Source of the DNA: Sanderia malayensis
Lineage: Eukaryota > Cnidaria > Scyphozoa > Semaeostomeae > Pelagiidae
Length of the DNA stretch: 64,000 nt
Assembly: GCA_013076295.1 (NCBI GenBank)
Contig: RQOL01000721.1
Location: forward strand, 8,213 to 72,212
Direction of reading: 5' to 3'
The position numbers were made by a program, and so were the translations under genes. This document shows, piece after piece, positions 35,250 to 46,314 of the stretch. The notes below the pieces were generated by a model. It saw nothing but the letters and a program-made list of their open reading frames with translations. It had not been told where the DNA came from and did not search any database. Each line of letters begins with the position of its first letter. Position 1 is the first letter of the stretch.

Positions 35250-37713
35250 TCACATATCTTCCATCTGCACATCTTCATCATCAAGAATGGGTTTTATGTT
35301 AAAGTAATTAACAACATTGCTGAGTGAATGATCTTGTTGCCCTGACTCATCTAACAGATTGAAAGCTTCATCAAATTCTACCATTTGACCAGTACTGTTG
35401 AAAAAACTGATTTCTGAATCATTTCGAACATTCACCCACTCGGCATCAAGCTCTTCTGCAAGGTTGTCAATATCATCTTGGAGATCATCCAAATCAGCTG
35501 CTTCTTCTTCTTCAATATCATTAAAAACTACTTTGATGGCAAGAAGGATACCAACAGCATGCTTTGTCCTCCATATTTCAATATGTGACTGAACATCTTC
35601 CATGGTAAACAAGTGGTGACAATGTTCCAGTGTTTGGAAAATGTGGAAATTTGTGAATTCAAGCATCATACTTGGGAATGCAACTGGAGATGTACTTAGA
35701 GAATGCCTATATGAATCTCTGTAGACAAGCAGCTTTTCACGAAGGCAATCTTTCTGCTGCTCTGAAACATTACGTATTTTGGAAGGTGGTATTACTCCAT
35801 CATTTCCACCAACAAATTGTAGAATTTTTGTTGAGCATGGAGGAGAACACTTGCAGCTTTTCATACAAACATCACAACACTCACATGCATTGGATGGTTG
35901 ATTATATTGACCAGGAAAATTTTCTTGTATGAATTTTCTTTTGCATGTTATTTGACAGGAGACAAATTGCTTCATTTCGGACTGGCAGTTGCTGGCCAGA
36001 AAACCATTGTAAAGGAGGTAACATTGGCTGAACTGGTTATCTCGTCCTGCTCGTCCACATTCTTGCAAGTAAGCTTCCATGGACTTTGAAGGACCAAAAT
36101 GTATGATCCTATGAACACTACTAGAATCAACACCCATACCAAAGGCAATGGTGACAACTAAAACTCGTAAACAGCTAATAGGATTCCCAACTTGATTCAG
36201 AACATGATCTTTCACAGACTTTGGAGAGCCAGCATGAAACATTTCTACTAACCTACAAGATGGTTTAGAATTCTGGTTTTGATAAAAATTTTCATTCAAT
36301 TGAATTTTGAACATTTTCCAAATGAGAGCACATTGATTCCTGGTTTGGCAAAATATGATGGTCCTCTCTGTTTCCTTCCCTTTTGTCTTTATTTCATAAA
36401 TTAGCTCTGCAAATACAAGCTCAAATTTGACATCATTTCCAATATATTTTGTGCAAAATAACAAATTTTTCTTCACAGGATTCTTTTCTATGACATAAGT
36501 TGAAATTGCTCCCAGGCCTAACACATTAAAAATAGCTGCCTTTGTTGGTTTTGAAGCTGTTGCTGTAAACACTGCAAGCTTTACTGATGGGTCGAGAAGT
36601 GACCTTATTTCTCCCACCAGACCATACCATTTTCTAAAAGGTTTTCCTTGAACATTGCTCAAACCCCTAAAACAAAGAACCAAATCATATCTTTATAAAT
36701 TTATATTTGTAACTGGGGAAAGAAATTGAAGGATTTTAAGACACTAAACTTGTGACACTTTGCACACCCACACAGGAGAACTCTATGCAGTCTGATGAGG
36801 TGAGAAGTGAGTGAAGAACACCAAGAAACCATTTGATTTTCACTCGAAAACCAAAAACAACCCAAAATATTAAATGTCAGAAACTGAAAAATATGAATTT
36901 AAACCGAGACCATGCTAAAAACAGTCTATCTTCTGTCTGAAAACCAAAAACCAGTTTCTAAATTTCTGAAAACTGCATGGAAGTGTTCATATTTAGATAT
37001 ATATATATATTATAACTACCATATAATATTATGTTTACCATAATTATCCTTATTAAAATTCATGTATCATGCAATCAATGTGAATGAATGAAATGAACAT
37101 AACAAGCAAGATAATATACTTATAGCAGCCTTAAAAGTCTAAATTAGCTGTTCAGAAAAATCAGAATTTGTGCAACTTACCACTGAGCGATACAATGTGC
37201 TTCGTCAAATGCAACACAAACACAGTCGTTTTGAAAGGTATTTGAAGCAAGAAACTTTCGCCAGCGACCTGTATTCAACATTGATTCAGGGGATGTATAA
37301 ATATGGGTGTAAACACCACCTTCTTCTATTTCTTTGAAGACGTCCTCTGTTTGTTCACCATAAATAGCAACAGCACATATCCCAAGTTTTTTAAGCTTTG
37401 ATACCTGATCAATCATTAGTGACTGAAGAGGAGAGATGATGAGAACAGAGCTCGTGAACTGACACTTGTCCAGCAAGTGATCTGCAATCAACGGAATTGC
37501 CTGAAATATGAGGGACTTTCCATAGCCAGTAGGAGCACTAAAGTAAAGGTGTTTGCCATGAAAAAATTGACGAAGCGATTTCACTTGATCCTCAAACAAC
37601 TTCTCGACACCCAACATCAGTTTGGCAAACATTAAACCGTCTGAAAAACGATCTTCATTCCAAACAATTTTCTTCGCAGCTTGAAAGGAAGTCATCGCCA
37701 TGTTGAATTTCAC
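35250..37713 (-). CDS. RecQ-type DNA helicase, two exons, apparently intact
   Basis: Exon 1 (37180-37713) starts MKFNMAMTSFQ and carries the Walker A motif APTGYGKS (residues 60-67), ISPLQSLMIDQ, and DEAHCIAQW at its end. The donor TG/GTAAG splices to the acceptor at 36669, giving DEAHCIAQWGLSNVQGK. Exon 2 (35250-36668) carries FTATAS, IIFCQTRNQ, VVTIAFGMGVD and QECGRAGRDNQ. A Cys cluster (CECCDVCMKSCKC) like the RecQ zinc subdomain follows, and then an acidic C-terminus. It is about 650 residues long, with no lesion seen. It is convergent with the DUF6589 transposase and divergent from the PHD gene. It lacks the usual host RecQ flanking domains. I infer a transposon-encoded helicase. Confidence 0.87.
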
Positions 37714-38020
37714 GAACTGGTTGCTCGAAGATACCGCGCGATAATGTTATCAACCTTGCAACGCGAATCGCCTATAGAAACAATATATTTTTTCTGATAT
37801 CCAATCAAATCGTCTGCCAAAAAATTGGCAGACGATTTGATTGGTCTTTAAACAAAAGAAATACAAAAGCATTTTCAAAAGTCTACAAACGAATTCGAGG
37901 CCAGAACAAGCTTTTGCTCCTTGTTGCGTAGACCTTATATTTCTTAATATCAGGATCTGCGCGTAGGCTAAAGTAAGCCTGCATCCTGATATTTCAACCA
38001 GTGATAATTCACCAAGAAAG
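37714..38020. promoter_or_regulatory. divergent promoter with two hairpins and CCAAT boxes
   Basis: The 307-bp gap separates the start of the helicase (minus) from the PHD gene (plus). It contains a perfect 20-bp-arm palindrome (37801-37820 / 37825-37844, loop AAAA) that places CCAAT on both strands. A second hairpin has 11-bp perfect outer arms, AATATCAGGAT (37946-37956) and ATCCTGATATT (37983-37993). The two starts are too close for separate promoters, so shared control is likely. Confidence 0.6.
37801..37844. repeat. perfect palindrome, 20-bp arms
   Basis: The arm is CCAATCAAATCGTCTGCCAA, the loop is AAAA, then the exact reverse complement. It lies about 90-130 bp upstream of the helicase start. 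Confidence 0.92.
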
Positions 38021-38557
38021 ATGCTGCGACAAGCCATAATAAATGCTGTGATGCCTCCTCCAACAGAGGAGACTAGAGCAGCAATGGCAAATTCCAAGCG
38101 TAAAAGAAAAAGAGTACAGGACAAAGCTGGGGAAGTCCAGATGGCTGAGGATGTGATTGAGCGATTAAGGCAAGAAGAGATTCAGAGAAATGCAAAGAAA
38201 GCATTAAAAGGTAAATCAAAGAAAAGCTTTGTCATAGCTGCATCGTCTAAATCTCAGGCACCAAAGAAGAGAAGGGAAAATTCGAGGCAACAAAAATCAA
38301 AGAATAATAGAAGAGCACTGGTTTTTGACGATAGCAGCAGTTCCGACTCAGCAGATGATCTGAGTGACTCAGTTGAGTCAAAAGATGAAGATTCTGTTCC
38401 TTGTTTGGTATGTGGCAAGCTGTATGGCCAAGAATCTATGAAGTTTAGACCACACTGGGTTTCTTGCGATACATGTGAAAAATGGACATGCGTGGAGTGC
38501 TTGCCCAATGATTTCAACATCGATGACAATTTCCTATGTACATCTTGCTTGATATGA
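38021..38557 (+). CDS. PHD-finger protein, single visible exon
   Basis: 178 residues starting MLRQAIINAVMPPPTEE. A basic, lysine-rich middle with nuclear-localisation-like KRKRKR precedes an acidic serine stretch (DSSSSDSADDLSD). The C-terminus is a PHD finger: CLVCGKLY...VSCDTCEKWTCVECL...CTSCL, with Cys in place of the usual His at WTC. It probably binds chromatin or a partner protein. It is divergently paired with the RecQ-type helicase. An upstream spliced exon is possible. It may be the third gene of the Academ-like element or the tail of a larger transposon protein. Confidence 0.65.
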   Translation: MLRQAIINAVMPPPTEETRAAMANSKRKRKRVQDKAGEVQMAEDVIERLRQEEIQRNAKKALKGKSKKSFVIAASSKSQAPKKRRENSRQQKSKNNRRALVFDDSSSSDSADDLSDSVESKDEDSVPCLVCGKLYGQESMKFRPHWVSCDTCEKWTCVECLPNDFNIDDNFLCTSCLI

Positions 38558-38930
38558 TATGAGAAATACTTTACTTAGGTTCACAAAATGTGAGATTTTA
38601 TCTAAGCTATATTTCAGAAGAACTAGAAGTTTAAAAAAAGTGTTTTTATTCATCTGAGCACTTATTTTCTCTTCGTAAATGTAGCTACCCAATGATTGAT
38701 GGATGGTCATGGTAGTCATCTAACGTACAAGGCTGTCAAGGCTGGAAGCAAAAATGCATACCAGAAAATGGCATCTCAAGTAAAAATTTTATATACCCAT
38801 GCTTAATTTCTTGTTAACAATGCTTCAAATGCTATATCTGCAATTTTTTGTGCTTGTGATATCAATATTTGTGAAATTATACCTAGTCGAAGCTGAAATA
38901 TGCCTTAAATTTACCCATTTTACCCCAGTA

Positions 38931-39236
38931 TGCACAGTACAACTATTCTGTACTTCATTTCTATTATAAAATTGGTAATTATCATATTCATTATCAGTTG
39001 GAACAACTGATAGCAGCAGAGAATCCATACCCACAGAATGCAAAATACCACAAGTTGGTCCTAAAGCACATGACACGTGGGCCATGTGGAGTTTTAAATC
39101 CTCGATGTGTGTCCATGGAAAACAACGGATGCAAAAAGGATTTTCCAAAAGAGCAAGTTGCTGACACTCAAATCAATGTCAACGGCTATCCTCTCCACAG
39201 ACGATGCTGTCTTCATTCAGTCAATAGGAAGTTTAC
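38931..39236 (+). pseudogene. Helitron Rep fragment (isolated)
   Basis: An intron remnant (CAACTATTCTGTACTTCATT) and acceptor match the intron at 23700-23753. The exon then reads LEQLIAAENPYPQNAKYHKL through VLNPRCVSMENNGCKKDFPK. It is cleaner than the same segment in Helitron B (Arg where B has a stop). Both ends are abrupt and there are no Helitron sequences beyond. Confidence 0.82.
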
Positions 39237-39898
39237 GAAATGATATTCAAAACACTGACGTCAACCTGATATGGAGAATTTTTTTGACTGCGCAAGCACG
39301 AGTGAAATCCTCCGCATCAGACGACGTTTCACAGCAAGGAAATCGAGTTCATTCTTTGACTTCTCAAGTCGTCCCAAGAACGTCTTCTTTCAAACTTTCT
39401 GAAAGCTTTCTGTTAAAAATGGATGATCGAAGAAGTGCTGAAACAGCACTCCAAGTCTAGGGCAACAACACCTAGTGAAAAGTCTAAAGCCTGAGTTTCT
39501 TTTTGCGTTCTTTCTGGTTTTTTCTAGTTTGTTTGTTCTTTGCATTGTGCCCAGTATCGTGATGATGGCCAGGCCTGAACCAAGATAAGAGGGATGTGAT
39601 GAGATCTAGGCCCAGGCCTACCTTAAGGCCTATATATGAGCCTGGTTAGCCGTACGTAGCTCAGACCTAGCAAATTATTTTGTAAATGTAATTCGTATCA
39701 AGGTCAGATACATACGCATATCCCCATATTAGGCTGGTTTATCCCCCCCCCTAGAATGAAGCAAATAAGAATAGACTAGCCTTAAAATATTTATTTAATT
39801 ATAATGGGTTTTGACTGCCTATTTCTTGCTTGAATCAAAGTGCTTTTACTTTCAAAATTATATTTTAAAAATATTAATATAAAACTCGTTTCTTTTCA
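39237..39898. other. non-coding stretch
   Basis: No supported gene. It ends at an acceptor (CTTTTCAG, 39899) for the next feature, so it may be an intron. Confidence 0.5.
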
Positions 39899-39899
39899 G

Positions 39900-40610
39900 G
39901 AAACCAATACAGTGGCTTAAAGAGCACAATTCTGCACTAGTTAGAGAAATTTTGCTGTTTATGCCATGGCAGCATAGACATGGTTCTCCTGAAAGAGGCA
40001 TGGTTTGGAGTCAGACTGCTGAAAGTTTAACAGGATTGAAGCAGCCAAAGTTTAAAGCATTTCATTCAAGAACAGTTAGGGAGCACTATAAGGTGCTTGA
40101 AAAGCTTTTCAAAAAACTGGATAATGAAAACCGGAGAGCATCAGGACAAGCCCAGAACAAGATGAAATCAATGATGCAATGCGTGGTATCATTGAAGAGG
40201 CTGCAAAAATGTTTCATGAGGCTACTGAAGAAAAAAAAGAAAAAGAGCAAGAAGTCCTTCAGGCAGAGGAGATGAGGCACACCTCTTTGGAAACCTTTGG
40301 AGAAACCCGTAAAAGGACAAAAAGAAAGGAAGCAAAGTCCAATGAAAAACATCCAAAAAGTTAAAAAGCACATAAACAATGAAATATCTTAGAGAAAGGG
40401 CAGCTCAAGAAGATCTGATAAAAAGGATGAAATGGCCATTAAGGAAAAAGAGATGGAACCACAAAAACAATGACATCAAGTGCTGGAGAGTCAGATGAAC
40501 AAACAATTTGATCAAACACAGCAAGTAATACAACAACATCAGCAGCAGAATTTGTTGGTTTTAAGCCTGATTCGACAACTTTTAGCAAACAATGAGCCAA
40601 AGCACTGATT
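39900..40610 (+). pseudogene. Myb/SANT-like DNA-binding protein with coiled coil, broken
   Basis: After the acceptor the frame reads WLKEHNSALVREILLFMPWQ, then GSPERGMVWSQTAESLTGLK and SRTVREHYKVLEKLFKK, a Myb/trihelix-type DNA-binding layout common in cnidarian transposon-associated genes. A one-base shift near 40150 moves to SGISPEQDEINDAMRGIIEE and a Glu/Lys-rich coiled coil ending KRKEAKSNEKHPKS. A last Gln-rich part (QQVIQQHQQQNLLVLSLIRQ) stops at about 40604. It lies just upstream of and on the same strand as the integrase-core transposase, so the two probably belong to one element. Confidence 0.6.
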
Positions 40611-40938
40611 TATGGTGGCCTATCACTGCCATTCAATTTTTTTATTAAATGTAAAAAAATTGCAAAATAAATTGTATCACAAAATTAATTTTAAAACAAA
40701 TTGATTTTTATTTTGCAACAAAATGCTTTTGAAAGAAAAATCAAATTAAAGTAAAATGAAAATATGAAATGAAAACAAATGAATTACAAAAAAGAATTCA
40801 AAACGAAATAAAACTCATTTCAAACTGAAAATGAAATCAAATTTCCTCTGCCCTATCGCTGCCAGAGTATACCATAATGCCTTGTGCGCGTTTCTCGTCA
40901 TTTCCAGCTCAGATTTTAAAAAAATAATTTTTGTCAAA

Positions 40939-42553
40939 ATGGCGCAGAGACAATATTTTAGAAATGCTGAATGGAAAAATGACAATGATCTCAGAGCAAA
41001 GATTGAGACATTTGTTAAACAAGGGATGAAAAGGAAAGAAATGTTAAGCTTTTTGTGCCGTGATTACCCACAGTATTCGTGGAGTATAAGATCAATTGAC
41101 CAACGAATGCGGTATTTTAATATTTATTACACTGCAGGACCCGAAAATATTTCTGTCGAAGATCTGAAAGATGCGGCGAGAAAGGAACTTGAATGGCCTG
41201 GCCAACTTCTCGGCTACAGAGCAATGCACAAAAAATTTTGTTAGAAGCAAGGGCTCTTAGTCCCAAGGGATGTTGTTCATGCTGCAATGTATGATTTAGA
41301 TCCAGAGGGTTTAGAAAGTCGAGCACCAGGCAAAAAATAAGACCGAAAGGGAAATTTACATCAAAAGGGCCAAACTGGGTACACTTCACTGGACAGGGAT
41401 GATAAAATGATGGGATACCAGAATTCCACATTTCCTCTTGCCATTCATGGTTGCCTTGACACTACCAGGTGAAAGTTGTTATGGTTACGTGTCTGGGTTA
41501 CTAATTCAGATCCGCAAATTGTTGGGAAATGGTACTTGGACTACTTGTTTGAAACAAAAGTCATGCCATCATTTATTTGATTTGATCATGGTACTGAGAC
41601 GGGAACGATGGCAACAATGCATGCTTTTCTTCATGATAAACTGGGAAGTAACATTGACCCAAATGAGTCTGTTATCTATGGCCCTTCTACATCTAACCAG
41701 GTAAATATAGTTAAAGTAAACATTTAGTGAAGATATTTGTATCCGAAGTTATTATATTTATTTTGGCGATTTTGCTGCATTCAATTGATAGCTGCTGGTG
41801 TATGATTGAAAGTTTCTGGTGTATGTTTTGTATGGTATAGGTATACAATCTTTTTAATCTCTATATGAAGATTGAAAGATGGTGGAGAGAACTCCACGAG
41901 AGGCTTGAAAAGTATTTCAAGGAGCAGATAAGATGCCTCAAAGAAAATCGGGAGTACGATCCTGCTAATGATACTCACAGGTATTGGGCTGATTACATGT
42001 CATTCCACTTATACTAAGTTTTCTATTTGTATATTATATATACCAGAACGAATTTTTAAGGACATAACTCTACATTTTGGCTGAAATACAACAGTTAAAA
42101 CATATTTTATCAGAGAACAGTGTGCAGGGCCATGAATTATGAGAAATTTAGGAATTTAAACTCACAGCATAACCAGAAAAGGGGCTTTTGATGGAAACTA
42201 TTTGGGTTGTTTGAATTATACCTGGCATGACAATGTATTCTGTTTACTGGGGAGAATGAGTACATCTTATTATTTCATCACTTGAAAACTTAAAATTTTA
42301 AATATCTCATGAATGCTAAGGTTTCCATTTACAGTTTTCATTAAATATTCCCGATTAACATTATTATCTTTTACTCAATTTAGAATGATATTGGCTTACA
42401 TTACGATTCCACTCCTCCAGAAGGAATTGGACATTTTTAGAGAAGTTGTTTGGAATTGTCACAGAATTCGGTCACAGAAAGACACTGTGCTCCGAAATGG
42501 CATTCCTGATCACATATATAACTTCCCCGAAGAGTATGGGCTTGAAGAGTGTG
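40939..42553 (+). pseudogene. integrase-core (rve) transposase, three exons, broken
   Basis: The start MAQRQYFRNAEWKNDNDLR (40939) follows an AAA context. A helix-turn-helix-like part (MKRKEMLSFLCRDYPQYSWS) is followed by LEWPGQLLGYRAMHKK. The catalytic core comes next: AIHGCLDTTR, FDHGTETGTMATMHAF, STSNQ/IERWWRELHERL, giving an Asp, Asp, Glu set. Exon borders: 41700/41871 and 41981/42384. The last exon encodes MILAYITIPLLQKELDIFRE and IYNFPEEYGLEECG before a GTAATT donor at 42554. Lesions: frame breaks near 41240, 41335, 41395 and 41470, and TGA in SFI*FDHG where Arg is expected. I place it tentatively near the IS3EU group. Confidence 0.75.
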
Positions 42554-43365
42554 GTAATTATAAATATAAATTATGATTATAAATATAATTAAATTGCCTG
42601 GACCAAAATAGCATCTGTATACCAATCACACATGTGAATAGTTTTGCATGTGTGATTCACAAGGGAGATCATATAAATAGTTTTAGCCACCAGAACAATT
42701 TTGTTACCCATTAATAAATTAAGATGCTCCAAGAGTTAAGAAACATCGCAGAATTTAAGATTCAACAAAGAAATGTTGTTTTTTAAATAGGGGGAATTTG
42801 CGCATGCGTGGTAAGACCATTTAATTTATCAAAATTTCGCTTGCCAACTTCAAAGTTTATGTGATTAACTTTTATAACGTGCTTTGATAATTTATCGATT
42901 TAGTGAACAGGAAATATCGTCAGTTGCTGAAATGTCTCAATTAAATCAGTAAATCAGTAAATCATAAATGTTTATCAGCAAATTCATTAATTACAAGGTA
43001 CGTCATTTAAGATAGTTGTTCAATTTCATGTGCTAATCGAAAGTTACAAAAAGAACGTTAAAAAAACGAGCAATCATATAATAATATTAAGTAAGCTGAT
43101 GGACACATGAAAAAAACTCAGGATCGAGCTATCAAAGCCATGTGCCCAATTGACGTGATTTGACGTTTACAATTTATTTTGTTTGATTTTGGATAATAGT
43201 AACAATAAGATAACAGAATGGTAATAACACTGAAGTAAAAGAATAAAAGGAAAATGAATAAGAAAATGAAAATGAATAAAGAAAACTACAAAAAAGAAAG
43301 AAAGAAAAAAAACCAAGGTGGGAAGATTAGGTTTATAGCTGTGCTATTATTTTCATCAATTTCAA
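42554..43365. other. non-coding; probable LINE 3' untranslated region at the right end
   Basis: The upper part, next to 43366, holds an A/G-rich stretch (AGAAAGAAAGAAAAAAAACC) that would be the 3' UTR of the minus-strand LINE. Nothing else can be supported. Confidence 0.4.
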
Positions 43366-44230
43366 TCAGGTCAGGGTTTCTAAAAGGTAATGTTTCATTT
43401 TATTTTTGAAAGATATTTTGTTTTTGGCTTCTTTCAATTTTAGTGGTAAAGAGTTCCAAAGTTTAATACCATCAAATGTAAGAAAATTTCTTTTAAAGTT
43501 GGTTGATATTGCTTGTAGGGAAAAGCCAAGGTTTGATGATTGCCTTGTATTGTAACTATGGAGAGGTTTTGTTTTTAGAAATTCATGGCCTAGAGTAGTG
43601 TAATTGGTCTCTTTGTTAATTTGAAACAAGGGTCTTCGCTTTCAAATTTCTCCTTTTCGCCATAAATTCTTCTTTTTTCTTCCTGTTTAAAAACTTCACA
43701 ATGATTATTGGATCTCCTTTGGCCTTTTTAATTCTGTGGCAAGCTGTTATGTCGTTTTTTCCTACTTGGACGCCAATTTCTTTCCCAATAGCAATAGCAA
43801 TATCCTCGACATCTTCACCGTCTTGTAGGGGTACGCCACTAATTTCGACGCATTCGCGTCTACCGTATTGTTCTAAGTGGTTTAGTGCCAATTTCTGCTT
43901 TTCTTGATCTAGATGAAGAGCTTTGATCTCCTTCCTCAGATCTTCGTTTTCTTGGGACAGCGAACTTTGCTTTTTCATCAAATTATTTGAGATTATCTTC
44001 TGCGATTCGTATTGACTCGCAATAAATTCGGCTGACTTTTCCACAACTTTTATTCTTTCTTCTAATCCTTTGATGTTTTCGCTGATTTCAGATTTAAAAT
44101 TGTCCAGTTTATTTTCCAACAGATCTAGTCGTCTGTTCATGTTATTCTCTTGACTTTTCAGCATTTCCACGATCATTTCCAAGTTAGTAGTATTAGCAAC
44201 ATCAGCAGGTTTTGTGTTTCTCGAAGCCAT
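43366..44230 (-). pseudogene. internally deleted LINE: ORF1 joined to the ORF2 C-terminus
   Basis: ORF1 starts MASRNTKPADVANTTNLEM at 44230. It has a long coiled coil, then an RRM-like region (YGRRECVEISGVPLQ, ITACHRIKKAKGDPIIIVKF), and ends at about 43616. Immediately after it, in another frame, comes the tail typical of CR1/L2-type ORF2 proteins: HSYNTRQSSNLG, FDGIKLWNSLPLKLKE, FKNKMKHYLLETL. Endonuclease and reverse transcriptase are absent. ORF1 itself has no lesion. This is a non-autonomous derivative in the manner of mammalian HAL1. Confidence 0.82.
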
Positions 44231-44440
44231 TTTCATCGATTTAAAGAGTTGATTTTGCAAATTGTAATATTGACGAAAAATGAAGCACTATTCAGTAGTA
44301 AAATTAACGGAACATTCCCAAAAGTAGTGTGAACAAAATAACTAATAAAAGATAATATAAAAGTTTAAAGCATTTTATGAATATTGACGCTGTATCAAGA
44401 GCGAGCAAATTCACGTCCGCACGCCAGAGTGACATGCGCA

Positions 44441-44520
44441 AATTAGTAAAAATTAGTAAAAATTAGTAAAAATTGGTAAAAATTAGTAAAAATTAGTAAA
44501 AATTAGTAAAAATTAGTAAG
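44441..44520. repeat. 10-bp minisatellite (AATTAGTAAA)n, eight copies
   Basis: Exact 10-bp period with one A-to-G change in the fourth copy. It lies about 210 bp upstream of the LINE ORF1 start. Confidence 0.93.
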
Positions 44521-45111
44521 TATCTTTTTGTCATTCATAATAGTCAGGGCTGTTAGATTCGAAATATCTGCGAATTGTGCACATTATCTGGATAATAATT
44601 TGTGTGTGAAGAGAGGAGGGTCTGCTCATTGTTTTATACCGAATTTAGACCACATCTGACAATATTTCTTCACAAAATTTTATGCTGGTATCATGAAATA
44701 TAACATTTTATCATGACATTTTTCTATTGCACTTCACATTCCATCACTTGATCTTTTAAGTGTACTCTCTCTGTCGCATAATTTGTACAATTTATCTGTT
44801 AGCAGCCTCAACTATAAACGCATTGGTTAATTTTAGCATCAAAGCATAATTTTAATTGGAAGGCAAACCAGTCTGATATTATGTGCTACTTTTTAATAAT
44901 GTTGGTTCCAAGAAGACAGTGCGTGGTGGAAAGCAATGTCAGTATATCTCCAGTATTGGAAGGAGAAACGAGTTTGACAAGAGGAATACACAACAGTTAG
45001 GCAAACACGTGAGCCATTGTAATTTATTTTATTTGTTATGACAGATGAAATTGCAATGTGGGTGCCTGAAATTTATTGCACAACACCAAAATAACTGGTT
45101 GCTATTTCTAG
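44521..45111. other. non-coding stretch
   Basis: No feature supported. Confidence 0.45.
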
Positions 45112-45620
45112 CTTGAAAACTGGTTCCAAAGGACAAGGCTTCCAGTAGTAGCATTAATTTTGGATGAAACAAAGGATGGGATGCCGTTTGTTAGATATGC
45201 AGGTTATTTTTTATGTTTCAAACTATTTTTATTGTCCATTTTGCATGTAATGTTACATCTGACGAGGACTTTCACCTGCAGGTTCCAAATATTTCAAATC
45301 ATTTTGTGAGAATGATGCAATCTGCAAGCAATTTGTTGAAGTACCTTGTGAGAGAGTTCAGAAGAGTGATGCCGAACGAGAAGTTTCTTCCATGGGTCAG
45401 GCAGAAGACAACCTAAGTACACAGCTACCATATAAAGGTAATGTTTACTAATGATAAAGATTGCAAATAGCTTCATGGAATAGAGGTGTTATTTGTAATC
45501 TTAACCAATCATCACAATGAGGCTGAATTGACAAATTGAATTCAGATTGTTAGAATTAAAAGTTCATCCTTCATGCTATATCATTCACAAAAGTATACAC
45601 ATGCTAGGAAAGTAGCAGGA

Positions 45621-45693
45621 AAGTAGACTTAGTTTTCTGTTACTCGGAGTTTGAAAGTATGAAACTCCGAGTAACACAGAACTAAGTCTACTT
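45621..45693. repeat. inverted repeat at the 5' side of the Penelope-like fragment
   Basis: Arms 45623-45652 and 45662-45691 are reverse complements with about two mismatches. The right arm (AAACTCCGAGTAACACAGAA) repeats the 3' half of the hammerhead-like motif found at 46124-46166. Confidence 0.85.
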
Positions 45694-45701
45694 CTATATA
45701 T

Positions 45702-46028
45702 ATGCATAAGGAAGGAACATTTAAGAAACGATACACACAGTACAAACAATCATTCCGAAACCGTAAATACGCCAACAGTACCGAACTATCGAAATACATC
45801 TGGGACCTCAAAGACAAGAACAAAGACTACGACATACAATGGACAATCATCACCTCAGCACAAGCCTACAACAACATCTCAAAAAGGTGCGACCTCTGCC
45901 TGATAGAAAAACTTTACATTATTAACGCAGACAATGACTCACTTTTAAACAAACGTTCCGAATTAATTTCTAAATGCCGACACGAGAACAAGTTTTATCT
46001 TATGAACAATAGAACGCTAACAAACTAA
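45702..46028 (+). pseudogene. Penelope-like element C-terminus (GIY-YIG endonuclease end)
   Basis: 108 codons: KKRYTQYKQSFRNRKYANST, ELSKYIWDLKDKNKDYDIQW, a CDLCLIEKLYI zinc/helix motif and LLNKRSELISKCRHENKFYL. This is the conserved distal half of the GIY-YIG domain that follows the reverse transcriptase in Penelope-like retroelements. The reverse transcriptase and the GIY-YIG residues themselves are missing (5' truncation). A hammerhead-like motif follows about 100 bp downstream on the same strand, as expected for this class. Confidence 0.82.
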
Positions 46029-46123
46029 CTAGTCTTGATGTAATAATTATTTCCTTTGTTTAATTTTATCGCACCTCTTGTACATAAATATAGCTTTAAA
46101 TCGGGATTCACTTCATTAGGATA

Positions 46124-46166
46124 GTCTGTCTGATGATTGCGTAAGCATGAAACTTTGAGTTACAGA
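46124..46166 (+). ncRNA. hammerhead-ribozyme-like motif (Penelope-associated)
   Basis: Stem I TCTGT (46125-46129) pairs with ACAGA (46162-46166). The core CTGATGA is at 46130-46136. Stem II is TGC-GTAA-GCA with a GNRA loop and a U-U mismatch next to the core. GAAAC is at 46149-46153. Short stem III is ACT/AGT, with the cleavage-site U at 46161. The short stem III is typical of retroelement hammerheads. Confidence 0.7.
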
Positions 46167-46314
46167 GAACTAAGTCTACTTTCTTGTTTCTGCTCTATTA
46201 TCACTCTGTACTTCTGTACATCAAGCACTGTGGTACCAGCATAGACAACACGAATCTATAGATATATATGCATATATATATATTGACAGTAAAGCACAGA
46301 AGATAAGAACACTG

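Noticed and set aside
35250..37713. Host BLM/WRN/RECQ orthologue
   Set aside because: Short, lacks the usual extra domains, and sits between transposon genes with matching preservation; assigned to the transposon, though a host origin of the domain is certain at some depth.
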